From: Paracoccus sp. S-4012
GTDB lineage: Bacteria > Pseudomonadota > Alphaproteobacteria > Rhodobacterales > Rhodobacteraceae
Length of the DNA: 64,000 bases
NCBI RefSeq assembly: GCF_009674885.1
Contig: NZ_WKKA01000004.1
Span: forward strand, 186,001-250,000
Direction of reading: 5' to 3'
Both the position numbers and the translations under genes were made by a program. The notes beneath the pieces are model-generated. The model ran no database searches. It was given only the letters and a program-made list of their open reading frames with translations, and was not told where the DNA came from. Below are positions 55,069-64,000 of this stretch, one piece after another. Numbering within the stretch: the stretch's first letter is position 1; every line of letters starts with the position of its first letter.

Positions 55069-56847
55069 TCAGAGCGGGAAGAACAACGGGATCACCAGGC
55101 AGGCCGTGATCGCCGTCACCAGATCCAGCGGGATGCCCAGCCGCAGGAAATCGGTGAAGCGGTATCCTCCCGGCCCGTAGACCATCATATGCGTCTGGTA
55201 GCCGATCGGCGTCGCGAAGGCGACCGAGGCCGAGAACATCACCGCCACGACATAGGCGCGCGGGTCGTGGCCGAGCCGGAGCGCGAGTTCGATCGCGATC
55301 GGCGTCAGGATCACCGCCACCGCGTTGTTCGACAGCAGCTCGGTCATGAACAGGCCGAGCAGATAGACCGCGACCAGCGTCCAGAAGGCCGGCAGTCCGC
55401 CGAGGAACGGCTCGACCGCGTCCACGATCAGCGCCACCGCGCCGGTGTGGTCGAGCGCCGCGCCGACGACCAGCATGCCGAAGATCATCGCCAGCAACCG
55501 CGCGTCGATGGCCTCGAAGGCCTCCTCGGGATCGACACAGCCCGCGATCAGGACCACCGCGCAGGCCACCGCCGCGAGGGCCAGGATGGGCGCCACGTCG
55601 AAGGCGGCGAGGATCACGACCGACAGCAGCGCCACGACCGCGATCGGCGCCTTGCGGCGGCGGAACGCCTTGGCCGCGGGCTGCGCCACGTTCACGAGGT
55701 CCATGTCCGCCGCCAGCCGCGCGATGTCCTCGGGCGCGCCCTCGAGCAGCAGCGTGTCGCCGACCCGCACCTCCAGGTCGTCGAGCTGGCGGCCGATGTT
55801 CTGGTTGCGGCGATGCGCGGCCAGCACATAGACGCCGTAGCGGCGGCGCAGGCGCAGGTCGCCCAGACGCCGCCCGATCATCCGCGCGCCGGGCGAGATC
55901 AGCACTTCCACCGTCGAGGTCGCCACCGACGAAAGCTTGTCAACAAGCTGGAAGTCGGGCGATTCCTGCATCTCCAGCAGGTCGGCCATCTCGGTCCTGA
56001 GGACCACGCGGTCGCCCGGCTCCAGCACCACCTCGGCGAGGTTGCGCCGCAGCGAGGCGTCGCCGCGCAGCACGTCCACGGCCCGCACCGCGTCGCGCTT
56101 GAACATCCGCACCTCGGCCAGCGTCTGACCGATGAGGGCGCTGTCAGCCGGGACCGCGACCTCGGTGAAATACTTCATCTCGCGCCGTGGCCCGAGCAGC
56201 GAGGCCATCGAGCTGCGCTCGGGCAGCAGCCTGGGCCCGGCGATGGCGATGAAGAGGCCGCCGGTGACGCAGATGGCGAGGCCGATGGGGAAGATGTCGA
56301 AGATGCCGAAGGCGGGCATCCCCTGGCTCTGGACCACGCCGTCCACCAGCAGGTTCGTCGAGGTGCCGATCAGCGTGAGCATGCCGCCCATCACCGTGAA
56401 ATAACTCAGCGGCATCAGCAGCTTGGACGCGGGAACGCCGGCGCTATGGGCGACCTGGATGACGATCGGGATCATCACCGCCACGACCGGGGTGTTGTTC
56501 ATCACCCCCGAGGCCAGCATGACGAACACCATCAGCGCCGTAATGGTCAGGGCGGGCCTCGCTCCGGCGCGCCTGGCGATGCCGCGGCTCATGGCGTCGA
56601 GGCCGCCGGTGCGGAGCAGCGCGCCCATCAGAATGAACATGAAGGCGATGGTCCAGGGCGCGCTGTTGGACAGCACATCCACCGCGTCGGAATAGGGCAC
56701 GAGGCCGAGGACCATCATCACCGCGGCGGTGCCGAGGGCGATTATTTCCGGCGGGTGCGTCTCGCGCAGGAACAGGACGAACATGACGCCGACGATGACC
56801 AGCGACGCCAACGCCCCGGCCTGACCGGCGATCTCGAAACCGAACAT
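55069..56847 (-). CDS. SLC13/DASS family transporter with two TrkA-C (RCK_C) domains
   Basis: A 592-residue inner-membrane protein: about 5 helices with MNNTPVVAVMIPIV, then GTSTNLLVDGVV. Two soluble RCK_C modules follow at ~205-290 (ALIGQTLAEVRMFKRDAV... GDRVVLRT) and ~300-375 (MIGRRLGDLRLRRRYGVYVLAAHR... GDTLLLEG), and then a second membrane half with ELLSNNAVAVILTPIAI. These proteins carry sulfate, dicarboxylates or other anions with Na+. The substrate is not deducible. Confidence 0.88.
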   Translation of the reverse strand: MFGFEIAGQAGALASLVIVGVMFVLFLRETHPPEIIALGTAAVMMVLGLVPYSDAVDVLSNSAPWTIAFMFILMGALLRTGGLDAMSRGIARRAGARPALTITALMVFVMLASGVMNNTPVVAVMIPIVIQVAHSAGVPASKLLMPLSYFTVMGGMLTLIGTSTNLLVDGVVQSQGMPAFGIFDIFPIGLAICVTGGLFIAIAGPRLLPERSSMASLLGPRREMKYFTEVAVPADSALIGQTLAEVRMFKRDAVRAVDVLRGDASLRRNLAEVVLEPGDRVVLRTEMADLLEMQESPDFQLVDKLSSVATSTVEVLISPGARMIGRRLGDLRLRRRYGVYVLAAHRRNQNIGRQLDDLEVRVGDTLLLEGAPEDIARLAADMDLVNVAQPAAKAFRRRKAPIAVVALLSVVILAAFDVAPILALAAVACAVVLIAGCVDPEEAFEAIDARLLAMIFGMLVVGAALDHTGAVALIVDAVEPFLGGLPAFWTLVAVYLLGLFMTELLSNNAVAVILTPIAIELALRLGHDPRAYVVAVMFSASVAFATPIGYQTHMMVYGPGGYRFTDFLRLGIPLDLVTAITACLVIPLFFPL

Positions 56848-56954
56848 GAAGCACCCAAACGGCGGGCCGGTCGGGCAGCCCGTGGCGCTTCTACCGTTGC
56901 CGTGCGCCGGGGGGCAAGGGTGACACGCGCTGCAACCGTGGCGTTACGGCAAGA

Positions 56955-57764
56955 TCAGCCCGTCGCCGCCAGCCGCCCGCCCTGGCGAATCGGGACCGCG
57001 CTGCGGGCGAGGCCGGTGCGGTCGTCGGTCTCGACCAGCAGGCCGCTGATCGTGGCCTCGCCCTCGGCGGGGGTGAAGCGGTCGCGCGCCATGCCGGTCA
57101 GAAACCGCCGCATCGGCTCGGCCTTCTCCATGCCGATGACGCTGTCGTAGTCGCCGCACATGCCGGCGTCCGACTGATAGGCGGTGCCGCGGTTGAGGAT
57201 CATGGTGTCGGCGGTCGGCACATGGGTATGGGTGCCGACCACGAGGCTTGCCCGGCCGTCGCAGAAATGGCCGATCGCCATCTTCTCGGAGGTCGCCTCG
57301 GCGTGGAAGTCCACGACCGCCGCCTGCACCGCGCCGCCGAGGACATGGGTCTTCAGCACCGCGTCGAGGGCCGAGAAGGGGTCGTCGAAGGGCCGGCGCA
57401 TGAACACCTGCCCGAGCGCCTGCGTGACCAGCACCTTGCGCCCGCGGGTCGCCTCGAACACCCGCGCACCGCGGCCGGGGGCCTCGCGGGCGAAGTTCAG
57501 GGGGCGGATGATGCGCGGCTCGGTCTCGGCCGCGGCCAGCATGTCCTTCTGGTCGAAGGCGTGGTCGCCCAGCGTCAGAACGTCCGCGCCCGCATCGAGC
57601 AGCAGCTTCGCATGCGCCGCCGTCAGCCCCATGCCGCCGGAGCTGTTCTCGGCATTCACCACGGCGAAATCGACGCCCAGCCGCGCGCGAAGCGGCCCGA
57701 GCCCATCGACGATGGCGCGGCGGCCCGCGCGGCCCATGACGTCGCCGAGGAAGAGGATACGCAT
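56955..57764 (-). CDS. YmdB/TIGR00282 family metallophosphoesterase
   Basis: A 269-residue enzyme: FLGDVMGRAGR, NAENSSGGMGLTAAHA, TLGDHAFDQK, VDFHAEATSEKMAIG, VGTHTHVPTAD and the late DAGMCGDYDSVIGM hold the metal ligands of the calcineurin-like fold. The B. subtilis member hydrolyses 2',3'-cyclic nucleotides and affects RNA turnover. It is divergent from the cold-shock gene. Confidence 0.9.
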   Translation of the reverse strand: MRILFLGDVMGRAGRRAIVDGLGPLRARLGVDFAVVNAENSSGGMGLTAAHAKLLLDAGADVLTLGDHAFDQKDMLAAAETEPRIIRPLNFAREAPGRGARVFEATRGRKVLVTQALGQVFMRRPFDDPFSALDAVLKTHVLGGAVQAAVVDFHAEATSEKMAIGHFCDGRASLVVGTHTHVPTADTMILNRGTAYQSDAGMCGDYDSVIGMEKAEPMRRFLTGMARDRFTPAEGEATISGLLVETDDRTGLARSAVPIRQGGRLAATG

Positions 57765-57807
57765 GGACCGGGTTTAGGCGGCGTCCCGCCGCCGCTCAAG
57801 AGGGGAC

Positions 57808-57836
57808 TTGTTTCCCCCCTGCGCCGCGCCTATGTG
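57808..57836 (+). promoter_or_regulatory. Candidate promoter of the cold-shock gene with a long leader
   Basis: TTGTTT (57808-57813) and TATGTG (57831-57836) with 17-bp spacing. The transcript would have a ~110-nt 5' untranslated leader before the ATG at 57954, typical for cspA-like genes whose leaders fold differently in the cold. Confidence 0.45.
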
Positions 57837-57953
57837 GACTTGGCTACGTTATCTCTGCTTCGATCTGTCTCCTTATGGCTACAGTCTCGAGTTTGATCTG
57901 ACTGAGCCGGGCCGCCGCATCCTGCGGGCGGCATCCATGAAGGAGACTTCACG

Positions 57954-58160
57954 ATGGCCAACGGCACCGTGAAATGGTTCAACGCCACCAAAGGCTTCGG
58001 CTTCATCCAGCCGGAAAGCGGCAAGCGCGACGTGTTCCTGCACATCTCGGCGATCGAGCGTGCGAACCTCGCCCCGCCGGCTGACGGGCAGGCCGTGACC
58101 TTCGACCTCGAGACCGGCCGCGACGGCCGCGAATCGGCGACGAACCTGCGTTACGTCTGA
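57954..58160 (+). CDS. Cold-shock protein (CspA family)
   Basis: A single 68-residue cold-shock domain with both RNA-binding motifs: GTVKWFNATKGFGFIQP and DVFLHISAIER. AAGGAG lies 8 bp before the ATG. Short length and DGRESATNLRYV at the end are typical. A 22-bp tandem duplication spans its stop codon and a strong terminator follows. Confidence 0.96.
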   Translation: MANGTVKWFNATKGFGFIQPESGKRDVFLHISAIERANLAPPADGQAVTFDLETGRDGRESATNLRYV

Positions 58161-58198
58161 GCGACGCGAGCGCTTGGTCTGAGCGACGCGAGCGCTTG
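58155..58198 (+). repeat. 22-bp perfect tandem duplication across the csp stop codon
   Basis: The two units (58155-58176 and 58177-58198) are identical. Each carries GTCTGAGCGACGCGAGCGC, and the first contains the functional TGA. Within each unit, GAGCG-like and CGCTT segments allow a small fold. Confidence 0.85.
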
Positions 58199-58211
58199 CG
58201 GAAGACGGGAA

Positions 58212-58232
58212 GGGGCGGTCATGGACCGCCCC
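58212..58232 (+). terminator. Intrinsic terminator of the cold-shock gene
   Basis: A 9-bp stem GGGGCGGTC/GACCGCCCC with an ATG loop, followed by TTTC, ~50 bp after the stop codon. Confidence 0.75.
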
Positions 58233-58275
58233 TTTCGCATGGAGTGGGCCATCTCGGCGGCGAGGCCCTGCCGCC

Positions 58276-58929
58276 TCACTCGTCCCGGGGTTGACCGGTG
58301 AACACCGCCAGTTGCGCGTCGAAGGCACGCTTGAAAGCCGGGCGCGCCTCGCCGCGGACGACATAGGCGGAAAGGTTCGGATATTCCTCCAGCAGGCCCG
58401 AGCCCTCGAGCCTTTGGAGCGCGTGGATCATCAGGAGGTCGCCGGCGCTGAACCCGCCATCGAGCCAGTCGGCATCGCCAAGGCGATCGGATAGCTCGCC
58501 CAGCCGCTGACGGATGCGATCTTCGACGAGCGACAGGCGCTGCGCGGTCCAGGGCTGGTCGCCCTCCACCAGACGGGCCACCTCGCGCTCGAGGATGGGC
58601 GGCTCCACCGTGTTGAGTGCGGCGAACATCCAGGCGATTGCCCGCGCCCGAGCATTCGGATCGGCCGGCAGCAGTCCCGTATGACGCCCGGCGACATGGA
58701 GCACGATCGCCCCCGACTCGAACAGGACGAGATCGCCTTCCTCATAGGTCGGGATCTGCCCGAACGGATGCAGCGCCCGGTGCGCGGGCTCCTTCATCGC
58801 GCGGAAGGAGACGAGCCGAACCGCGTAGGGCTGGCCCACCTCCTCGAGCGCCCAGCGGACGCGCATGTCGCGCGCCAGCCCCTGCCCGCGATCAGGCGAG
58901 CGCTCGAAGGCTGTGATGGTCGGGATCAC
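58276..58929 (-). CDS. Glutathione S-transferase family protein
   Basis: A 217-residue GST. The N-terminal thioredoxin-like domain has [20 protein letters not shown] and [25 protein letters not shown] (given in parts; the ES pair contacts glutathione). An all-helical C-terminal domain with the [12 protein letters not shown] cap follows. Translation would start at GTG 58929, overlapping the adk stop by 4 bp (GTGA), so it is coupled to adk at the tail of the ribosomal operon. Confidence 0.85.
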   Translation of the reverse strand: MIPTITAFERSPDRGQGLARDMRVRWALEEVGQPYAVRLVSFRAMKEPAHRALHPFGQIPTYEEGDLVLFESGAIVLHVAGRHTGLLPADPNARARAIAWMFAALNTVEPPILEREVARLVEGDQPWTAQRLSLVEDRIRQRLGELSDRLGDADWLDGGFSAGDLLMIHALQRLEGSGLLEEYPNLSAYVVRGEARPAFKRAFDAQLAVFTGQPRDE

Positions 58930-59609
58930 GCTGTGCGCTGTCCGGCGGGCGAAGCCGCCTCACCGTCGATCGCCGCGGCCATCGCCTCGGCCACCGCCTC
59001 GATCTCGGCCAGCCCGTCCACCGGGCGCAGGTTGCCCTTGCAGTAGTAGTAGCCGATCAGCGGCGAGGTCTTCTTGTAGTATTCCAGCAGCCGCGTCTTC
59101 AGCGCGTCCTCGTTGTCGTCGGGCCGCCGCCGCAGATCGGTCGAGCCGCAGACGTCGCATGTCCCCTCGACCTTCGTCGGCCGGGTCTTGTCGTGATAGA
59201 CCTCGCCGCAGTTGCCGCAGGTGTAGCGGCCCGAGACCCGGTCCACGAGCGCCTCGTCATCCACCCGCATCTCGATCACCGCGTCGATCTGGCTGCCGGT
59301 CTCGGCCATCAGCGCGTCGAGCGCGTCGGCCTGCGGCAGGGTGCGGGGAAAGCCGTCGAAGATGAAGCCCTCGCCCTGCCCCGCCTCGATCTTCTCGCGG
59401 ATCAGGCCGATCACGATCTCGTCCGTCACCAGCTGGCCGCGGTCCATGACCTCGGCCACCCGCTGGCCCATCTCGGTGCCGGAACTGCGCGCCTCGCGCA
59501 GCATGTCGCCCGTCGAGAGCTGGACCAGCCCGCGCTCCTCCACGAGACGGCGGGCCTGGGTGCCCTTGCCGGCGCCGGGCGGCCCCAGCAGGATGATGTT
59601 GACGGCCAT
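58926..59609 (-). CDS. adk: Adenylate kinase (long form with zinc-type LID)
   Basis: A 227-residue enzyme that interconverts ATP+AMP and 2 ADP: P-loop [33 protein letters not shown] and the LID with CGNCGEVYH...CDVCGSTDL, whose four Cys should bind zinc. The C-terminal REDDNxD-like region reads [13 protein letters not shown]. Downstream of secY as in most bacteria. Confidence 0.97.
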   Translation of the reverse strand: MAVNIILLGPPGAGKGTQARRLVEERGLVQLSTGDMLREARSSGTEMGQRVAEVMDRGQLVTDEIVIGLIREKIEAGQGEGFIFDGFPRTLPQADALDALMAETGSQIDAVIEMRVDDEALVDRVSGRYTCGNCGEVYHDKTRPTKVEGTCDVCGSTDLRRRPDDNEDALKTRLLEYYKKTSPLIGYYYCKGNLRPVDGLAEIEAVAEAMAAAIDGEAASPAGQRTA

Positions 59610-59664
59610 GTCCCCTGTTCCCCCTCGTGATGAAAAGGGCCGGCGTTGACCGCCGGCCCCTGGA

Positions 59665-61041
59665 TCAGCGCCGCGCCGGCGCGCGCTTCGGACGCGGCCC
59701 GCCGGTCCCGCCCTTGCGGCGGCCGCGCAGCTGCGACTTCTCGATCAGCGACTCGTATTGATGCGCCAGCAGATGGCTCTGGACCTGGTTGATGGTGTCC
59801 ATGACCACCGAGACGACGATCAGCACCGAGGTCCCGCCGAGATAGAACGGCACCGAGAACTCCATGCGGATGAACTCCGGCAGCAGGCAGACGGCGGCGA
59901 GATAGGCCGAACCGATGACCAGCACCCGGTCCACGACGTAGCGCAGGTAGTCCTCGGTCCGCTTGCCGGGCCGGATGCCGGGGATAAAGCCGCCCTGGTT
60001 CTTCAGGTTGTCGGCCACGTCCTCGGATTTGAAGCTGACGTTGTGGGTGTAGAAATACGCGAAGAAGACGATCATCAGCGCGTAGAAGATCAGGTAGAGC
60101 GGCTGGCCCGGCCCGAAATAGGCCAGCAGCGTCCCCATCCAGCCCGCGGCCTGGTTGCCCGAGAAGGTCGCCACGGTGGTCGGCAGCAGCAGCAGCGAGC
60201 TGGCGAAGATCGCCGGGATCACGCCCGAGGGGTTCACCTTGACCGGCAGATGCGAGGACTGGCCCTCGTAGACCTTCATGCCGACCTGGCGGCGCGGATA
60301 CTGGATGCGGATCTTCCGCAGCGCCCGCTCCATGAAGACGACGAAGGCGACGAGCGCGATGACGATCGCCAGCACCAGCACGATCGCCGGGGCCGAGACC
60401 GCGCCCGAGCGGCCCTGGCTGAGGAACTGCGCCACCGACTCGGGGATGTGGGCCACGATGCCCACGAAGATGATGAGGCTGATGCCGTTGCCGATGCCGC
60501 GAGCGGTGATCTGCTCGCCCAGCCACATCAGGAACATGGTCCCGCCGACGAGGGTGATGACCACGCTCGCCTGGAAGAACAGCCCCGGATTGGTGGCGAG
60601 GTCGCCCGCCTCGAGGCTGACCGCGAGGCCGTAGGCCTGGAACAGCGCCAGCAGCACCGTGCCGTAGCGGGTGTACTGGTTGATCTTCTTTCGGCCCTGC
60701 TCACCCTCTTTCTTCAGCTGCTCGAGCTGCGGCACCATCGAGGCCAGCAGCTGCACGATGATCGAGGCCGAGATGTAGGGCATGATGCCCAGCGCGAAGA
60801 CCCCCATCCGGCCGAGCGCGCCGCCGGTGAACATCGACAGCATGCCGCCGATGCCCGACTGCGCCTGCTCCATGAAGTTCTGCAGCGCGACGCCGTCGAT
60901 GCCGGGGACCGGGATATAGGTGCCGATCCGGTAGATGATCAGCAGGCCGAGGGTGAACCAGATCCGCTGCTTCAGCTCGGTCGCCTTGCCGAAGGCGCCC
61001 CAGCTGAGATTGGCGGCCATCTGTTCTGCGGCTGACGCCAT
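59665..61041 (-). CDS. secY: Preprotein translocase subunit SecY
   Basis: A complete 458-residue, ten-helix channel subunit: [26 protein letters not shown] (in parts), the plug region [31 protein letters not shown]-like [26 protein letters not shown] and the last cytosolic tail rich in Arg/Gly/Pro. A GAGG 8 bp upstream supports MASAAEQ at 61041 over the ATG at 61059. Confidence 0.97.
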   Translation of the reverse strand: MASAAEQMAANLSWGAFGKATELKQRIWFTLGLLIIYRIGTYIPVPGIDGVALQNFMEQAQSGIGGMLSMFTGGALGRMGVFALGIMPYISASIIVQLLASMVPQLEQLKKEGEQGRKKINQYTRYGTVLLALFQAYGLAVSLEAGDLATNPGLFFQASVVITLVGGTMFLMWLGEQITARGIGNGISLIIFVGIVAHIPESVAQFLSQGRSGAVSAPAIVLVLAIVIALVAFVVFMERALRKIRIQYPRRQVGMKVYEGQSSHLPVKVNPSGVIPAIFASSLLLLPTTVATFSGNQAAGWMGTLLAYFGPGQPLYLIFYALMIVFFAYFYTHNVSFKSEDVADNLKNQGGFIPGIRPGKRTEDYLRYVVDRVLVIGSAYLAAVCLLPEFIRMEFSVPFYLGGTSVLIVVSVVMDTINQVQSHLLAHQYESLIEKSQLRGRRKGGTGGPRPKRAPARR

Positions 61042-61145
61042 GTGACATGCCTCTATCATGACAGCGCCGCCGGACCGGGCTCCCCGGTCGGCGGCGCTGG
61101 GAGTTGGCAGTTATCTAGGACCCGCGGAGGCGGGCCGCAACCGCT

Positions 61146-61637
61146 TTACTCGGCCACCGCATCGACGGCGGGCTCGGCTTTCGGCGCGGTGAGGGTCACG
61201 CGGCCCCCGGCGCGCTCGACCGCCTCGACGGCCGATTGCGATGCGCCCGCGACCGTCAGGTTCAACGCCGTGGTGAGCTCGCCCTTGCCGAGCAGGCGGA
61301 TGCCGTCGCGCTTGCGGCGCACGACGCCCGCGGCGACCAGGCCGTCCTCGGTCACATCGCCCGCCGCCAGCTTGCCCGCATCCACGAAGGACTGCAGCTG
61401 GCCGAGGTTGACGACCACATATTCCTTGCGGTTCGGCTTGGTGAAGCCGCGCTTCGGCAGCCGCCGGTAGAGCGGCATCTGGCCGCCTTCATACCCGTTC
61501 AGCGCCACGCCCGAGCGCGAGGTTTGGCCCTTGATCCCGCGTCCGGCGGTCTTGCCCTTGCCCGAGCCGGGACCGCGCGCCACGCGCTTCTTCTTGCGGT
61601 TGGCGCCGGGATTGTCGTGGAGTTCGTGCAGTTTCAT
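61146..61637 (-). CDS. rplO: 50S ribosomal protein L15
   Basis: 163 residues starting [34 protein letters not shown] (given in parts), with the L15 core [27 protein letters not shown] 7 bp upstream fixes the start. It lies 104 bp before secY but is separated from rpmD by 1.3 kb containing an antisense gene, which is unusual. Confidence 0.97.
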   Translation of the reverse strand: MKLHELHDNPGANRKKKRVARGPGSGKGKTAGRGIKGQTSRSGVALNGYEGGQMPLYRRLPKRGFTKPNRKEYVVVNLGQLQSFVDAGKLAAGDVTEDGLVAAGVVRRKRDGIRLLGKGELTTALNLTVAGASQSAVEAVERAGGRVTLTAPKAEPAVDAVAE

Positions 61638-61735
61638 GTCGCTTCTCCTTGGCCGGAAGCGCCCCCGGAGCGACAAGGGGGCGGACACGGCATGTCTGAA
61701 TGATGGCCCGGCCGAATCCGCGGCGGGACCAAGGG

Positions 61736-61764
61736 TCCCTAGAGGATGCCCCGGCGCGGGTCAA
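61736..61764 (-). promoter_or_regulatory. Candidate promoter driving rplO-secY-adk
   Basis: On minus: TTGACC (61764-61759), 17-bp spacer, TAGGGA (61741-61736), ~100 bp before the rplO start. The -35 matches consensus in five of six positions. It lies in the gap between the antisense FUSC gene start and rplO, where a separate promoter is needed. Confidence 0.55.
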
Positions 61765-61832
61765 GTCGCGGCGGACAGTTGACAGGCAGGCCCGCCCCGG
61801 CCTCCACCTGAGGGAAGGCTGCGAGGCGGACA

Positions 61833-62942
61833 ATGCGATTAAGCCGGGACGACATCGGGGTTTTTCTCCGCCACGAGTGGCGCGAGCTGGTCACCATCCG
61901 GGCCAGCGACCGGCCGTGGGAGATGCCGGTGGGCGCGGCGCTCGCGACCGGGCTGCCGATGCTCGCGGGCGCGGCCTGGGACTTGATGGGGGACGCGACG
62001 CTTGCCTCCATGGCGGGGCTGATCTTCGTCTACCTGCCGAGGACGCCGCTGCATCACCGCATGGTCACCATCATGGGCTGCGGGTTCGGCATGATCTGCT
62101 GCTTTGCCATCGGCGCCCTCTGCCAGCTCGTCCCCGTGGCGCGAGTGCCGGTGCTGGCGCTGCTGGCGACCGCGCTGACGATGCTCTGCCGCTACTTCCG
62201 CATCGGCCCGCCCGGCAACCTCTTCTTCATCATGGTGGCCGCGGTGGCGGCCTATGCACCCGCGGTGCTGGCCGATCTGCCCTACCGCATCGGCATCCTT
62301 GCGCTCGGCTGCATCAACGCGGCGGCGGTGGCGCTGATCTACAGCCTGCACGCGCTGCGCCGCCGCGCGGCCCTGCCGATCCCGCCGCCGCCCGAGCCGG
62401 ATTTCGACGGTCTCTGGATCGACCCGGTCGTGATCGGCCTGGCGGTCGGGCTGTCGCTGGCCTTGGCGCAGGCCCTCGGCCTCGACAAGGCCTACTGGGT
62501 GGCGGTCAGCTGCCTCGCGGTCATGCAGGGGCTGTCGCTGCGCGCGGCCTGGAACCGCCATGTCCACCGGACGCTGGGCACCGCGATCGGCCTCGGGCTG
62601 ACCTGGGTGCTGCTGAGCCTGCTGGCGGGCAACTGGGAGATCGCGCTCGCGCTGACGGCGCTGACCTTCCTGATCGAGACCGCCATCGTGCGCCACTACG
62701 GCTTCGCCGCCGTCTTCATCACGCCGCTGACGATCATCCTCGCCGAGGCGCCGAACCTCGGCGGCAACACCGCCGCGCTGATGGAGGCGCGGCTTCTCGA
62801 CACGGTCCTGGGCACCAGCATCGGCTTCGCCGGCGCGGCCTGCCTGCACAGCCCGGCCTTCCGCCGCCGCTTCGGAGCGATGCTCAGGCGCCTGATCCCG
62901 GCGCGGTACCTGCCTCGCAGAACGAAAAAGCCCCGGCCATGA
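61833..62942 (+). CDS. FUSC/aromatic acid exporter-like membrane protein
   Basis: A 369-residue inner-membrane protein of two half repeats of about five helices each: VGAALATGLPMLAGAAWDLMGDATLASMAGLIFVYL (in parts), then IGLAVGLSLALAQALGLDKAYWVAVSCLAVMQG, and RTLGTAIGLGLTWVLL. The FUSC family includes fusaric acid and p-hydroxybenzoate efflux (AaeB-like) proteins; function here is unknown. It is transcribed against the ribosomal operon between rpmD and rplO. Confidence 0.82.
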   Translation: MRLSRDDIGVFLRHEWRELVTIRASDRPWEMPVGAALATGLPMLAGAAWDLMGDATLASMAGLIFVYLPRTPLHHRMVTIMGCGFGMICCFAIGALCQLVPVARVPVLALLATALTMLCRYFRIGPPGNLFFIMVAAVAAYAPAVLADLPYRIGILALGCINAAAVALIYSLHALRRRAALPIPPPPEPDFDGLWIDPVVIGLAVGLSLALAQALGLDKAYWVAVSCLAVMQGLSLRAAWNRHVHRTLGTAIGLGLTWVLLSLLAGNWEIALALTALTFLIETAIVRHYGFAAVFITPLTIILAEAPNLGGNTAALMEARLLDTVLGTSIGFAGAACLHSPAFRRRFGAMLRRLIPARYLPRRTKKPRP

Positions 62943-62954
62943 CGGCCGGGGCTT
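62928..62954. terminator. Bidirectional terminator between FUSC gene and rpmD
   Basis: An 11-bp stem AAGCCCCGGCC/GGCCGGGGCTT. On the minus strand it is followed by TTTTTCGTT, a good terminator for rpmD transcripts. On plus it serves the FUSC gene, whose stop codon lies in the loop. Confidence 0.8.
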
Positions 62955-62981
62955 CGTTCGCTCGGGCGAGAGGCCGAAACC

Positions 62982-63167
62982 TCAGCCCTTCTCCTCGACG
63001 ATCACCGCCAGATGCGGGATCGCGGCCACCATGCCGCGCACCGCGGGCGTGTCCTCGAGCTCGCGGGTACGGTTCATCTTGTTTAGGCCGAGGCCCTTCA
63101 GCGTATCGCGCTGCGACTTGGGGCGGCGGATCGGGCTGCCGATCTGCTTCACGACGATGGTCGCCAT
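62982..63167 (-). CDS. rpmD: 50S ribosomal protein L30
   Basis: 61 residues: [42 protein letters not shown] (in parts). It starts 2 bp after the rpsE stop. Confidence 0.96.
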   Translation of the reverse strand: MATIVVKQIGSPIRRPKSQRDTLKGLGLNKMNRTRELEDTPAVRGMVAAIPHLAVIVEEKG

Positions 63168-63168
63168 C

Positions 63169-63783
63169 TCAGGCCTCCATCACTTGGGCCGAGGTCGCGG
63201 TCGCGTCCGTGCCCTGCTGGTTTTCCGGCGCGCGGTCCTGCGTCGGCAGGATGTCCGCGACCTTCTTGCCGCGGCGCTGCGCGACCGAGCGGGGCGAGTT
63301 GTTGGCCTTGAGGCCGTCCATCGTCGCCCGGATCATGTTGTAAGGGTTCTGCGAACCCAGCGATTTCGCCACCACGTCCTGCACGCCGAGCATCTCGAAG
63401 ATGGCGCGCATCGGGCCGCCGGCGATGATGCCGGTCCCCGGAACCGCGGTCCGCATCACCACCCGGCCGGCGCCGTGACGGCCCTCGACGTCGTGATGCA
63501 GCGTGCGGCCGTCGCGCAGCGGCACGCGGATCAGCCCGCGCTTGGCCTGCTCAGTCGCCTTGCGGATCGCCTCGGGCACTTCCTTGGCCTTGCCCTTGCC
63601 GAAGCCGACGCGGCCGCGCTGGTCGCCGACGACGACGAGCGCCGCGAAGCCGAAGCGCTTGCCGCCCTTCACGGTCTTGCTGACGCGGTTGATCGCGACC
63701 AGACGATCGGCGAACTCAGGGTTCTCCTCGCGCCGGTCGTCACGGCGTCCGCCGCCACCCCGGCGATTGTCACGTTCTGCCAT
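63169..63783 (-). CDS. rpsE: 30S ribosomal protein S5
   Basis: 204 residues with [18 protein letters not shown] [19 protein letters not shown], the [17 protein letters not shown] region and [21 protein letters not shown]. The N-terminal tail is Arg/Gly-rich and the C-terminus carries a short acidic/Thr tail. Confidence 0.97.
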   Translation of the reverse strand: MAERDNRRGGGGRRDDRREENPEFADRLVAINRVSKTVKGGKRFGFAALVVVGDQRGRVGFGKGKAKEVPEAIRKATEQAKRGLIRVPLRDGRTLHHDVEGRHGAGRVVMRTAVPGTGIIAGGPMRAIFEMLGVQDVVAKSLGSQNPYNMIRATMDGLKANNSPRSVAQRRGKKVADILPTQDRAPENQQGTDATATSAQVMEA

Positions 63784-63897
63784 GCGGCATTCCTCTCGAT
63801 CTGGCGCATCGCGCCGGTCATAGCCGATCCAGGTGGGCCGCGCGCCAAAGCCGCGGCCCCCGGATCATCGGGGTGGCGCGAACGCCACCCGCATCCA

Positions 63898-64000
63898 TCA
63901 GAACTTCAGCCCACCCTCGCGCGCGGCGTCGGCCAGAGCCTTCACCTTGCCGTGGAACAGGAACCCGCCGCGGTCGAAGACGACTTCCTCGACCCCCGCC
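63898..64000 (-). CDS. rplR: 50S ribosomal protein L18, C-terminal end (continues beyond window)
   Basis: The last ~33 codons read [19 protein letters not shown] and end REGGLKF-stop, the conserved L18 C-terminus. The gene runs off the right edge, 114 bp upstream of rpsE, in the standard spc operon order. Confidence 0.93.
   Translation of the reverse strand, partial: AGVEEVVFDRGGFLFHGKVKALADAAREGGLKF

Noticed and set aside
55189..57150. 653-codon plus-strand frame opposite the SLC13-type gene
   Set aside because: His/Asp/Gln-rich shadow composition; the minus-strand transporter has proper membrane helices and RCK_C domains.

Overview
This is a high-GC chromosomal segment from an alphaproteobacterium, most likely a member of the Rhodobacterales (Rhodobacteraceae/Paracoccaceae). 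The evidence is protein sequence character plus family-typical arrangements: a tandem cold-shock-domain protein next to pdxH and a DUF192 gene, a fused MrpAB antiporter subunit, long-form adenylate kinase behind secY, two Liv-type ABC transporters and malate synthase G with GlcG. No rRNA, CRISPR array, intact insertion sequence or prophage is visible. One tRNA (Pro, TGG) is present.

Layout. 1-5.4 kb: housekeeping genes (fabI-lysE-gpt and a gutted aldehyde dehydrogenase on minus; pdxH, tandem CSD protein, DUF192, tRNA-Pro and a YciE/F-like ferritin fold on plus). 5.8-11.9 kb: a complete Mrp Na+/H+ antiporter operon (AB-C-D-E-F-G, minus). 12.2-16.8 kb: an intact Liv-type ABC operon (G-F-K-H-M, minus). 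17.2-21.7 kb: an RND efflux pair. 21.7-28.0 kb: a minus-strand group combining an AlgX-like SGNH protein, an AttEFGH-like ABC system and a PAPS-type sulfotransferase, possibly surface-glycan or envelope related. 28.6-33.9 kb: guaB, a TehA/SLAC1 channel, a frameshifted FadL-type porin, an ABC permease remnant and a CHAD protein. 34-38.2 kb: an Afu/Fbp-type ABC importer. 38.4-41.9 kb: glcG, glcB and an IclR regulator.

42-54 kb is an aromatic catabolism block resembling the resorcinol/hydroxyquinol (gra) pathway: maleylacetate reductase, hydrolase, two-component flavin monooxygenase, flavin reductase, hydroxyquinol dioxygenase, tautomerase-like protein, LysR regulator, FAD phenol hydroxylase and a second Liv transporter. 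Seven of its twelve genes carry inactivating lesions (nonsense codons, single-base indels, deletions), while the housekeeping genes in the window are intact. This looks like a pathway in early decay.

54-64 kb: yebC, a SLC13/TrkA-C transporter, a YmdB phosphodiesterase, a cold-shock gene with a long leader, then the end of the spc ribosomal operon (rplR-rpsE-rpmD // rplO-secY-adk-GST). Here an antisense FUSC membrane gene and a terminator split rpmD from rplO, and a good promoter candidate lies just upstream of rplO.

The most novel-looking non-coding signal is a two-copy dispersed element of about 126-130 bp (38248-38373 and 43134-43263). It has two perfect hairpins, and one base pair in a stem differs between copies in a compensatory way. 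Both copies sit downstream of a gene's stop codon in the same relative orientation.
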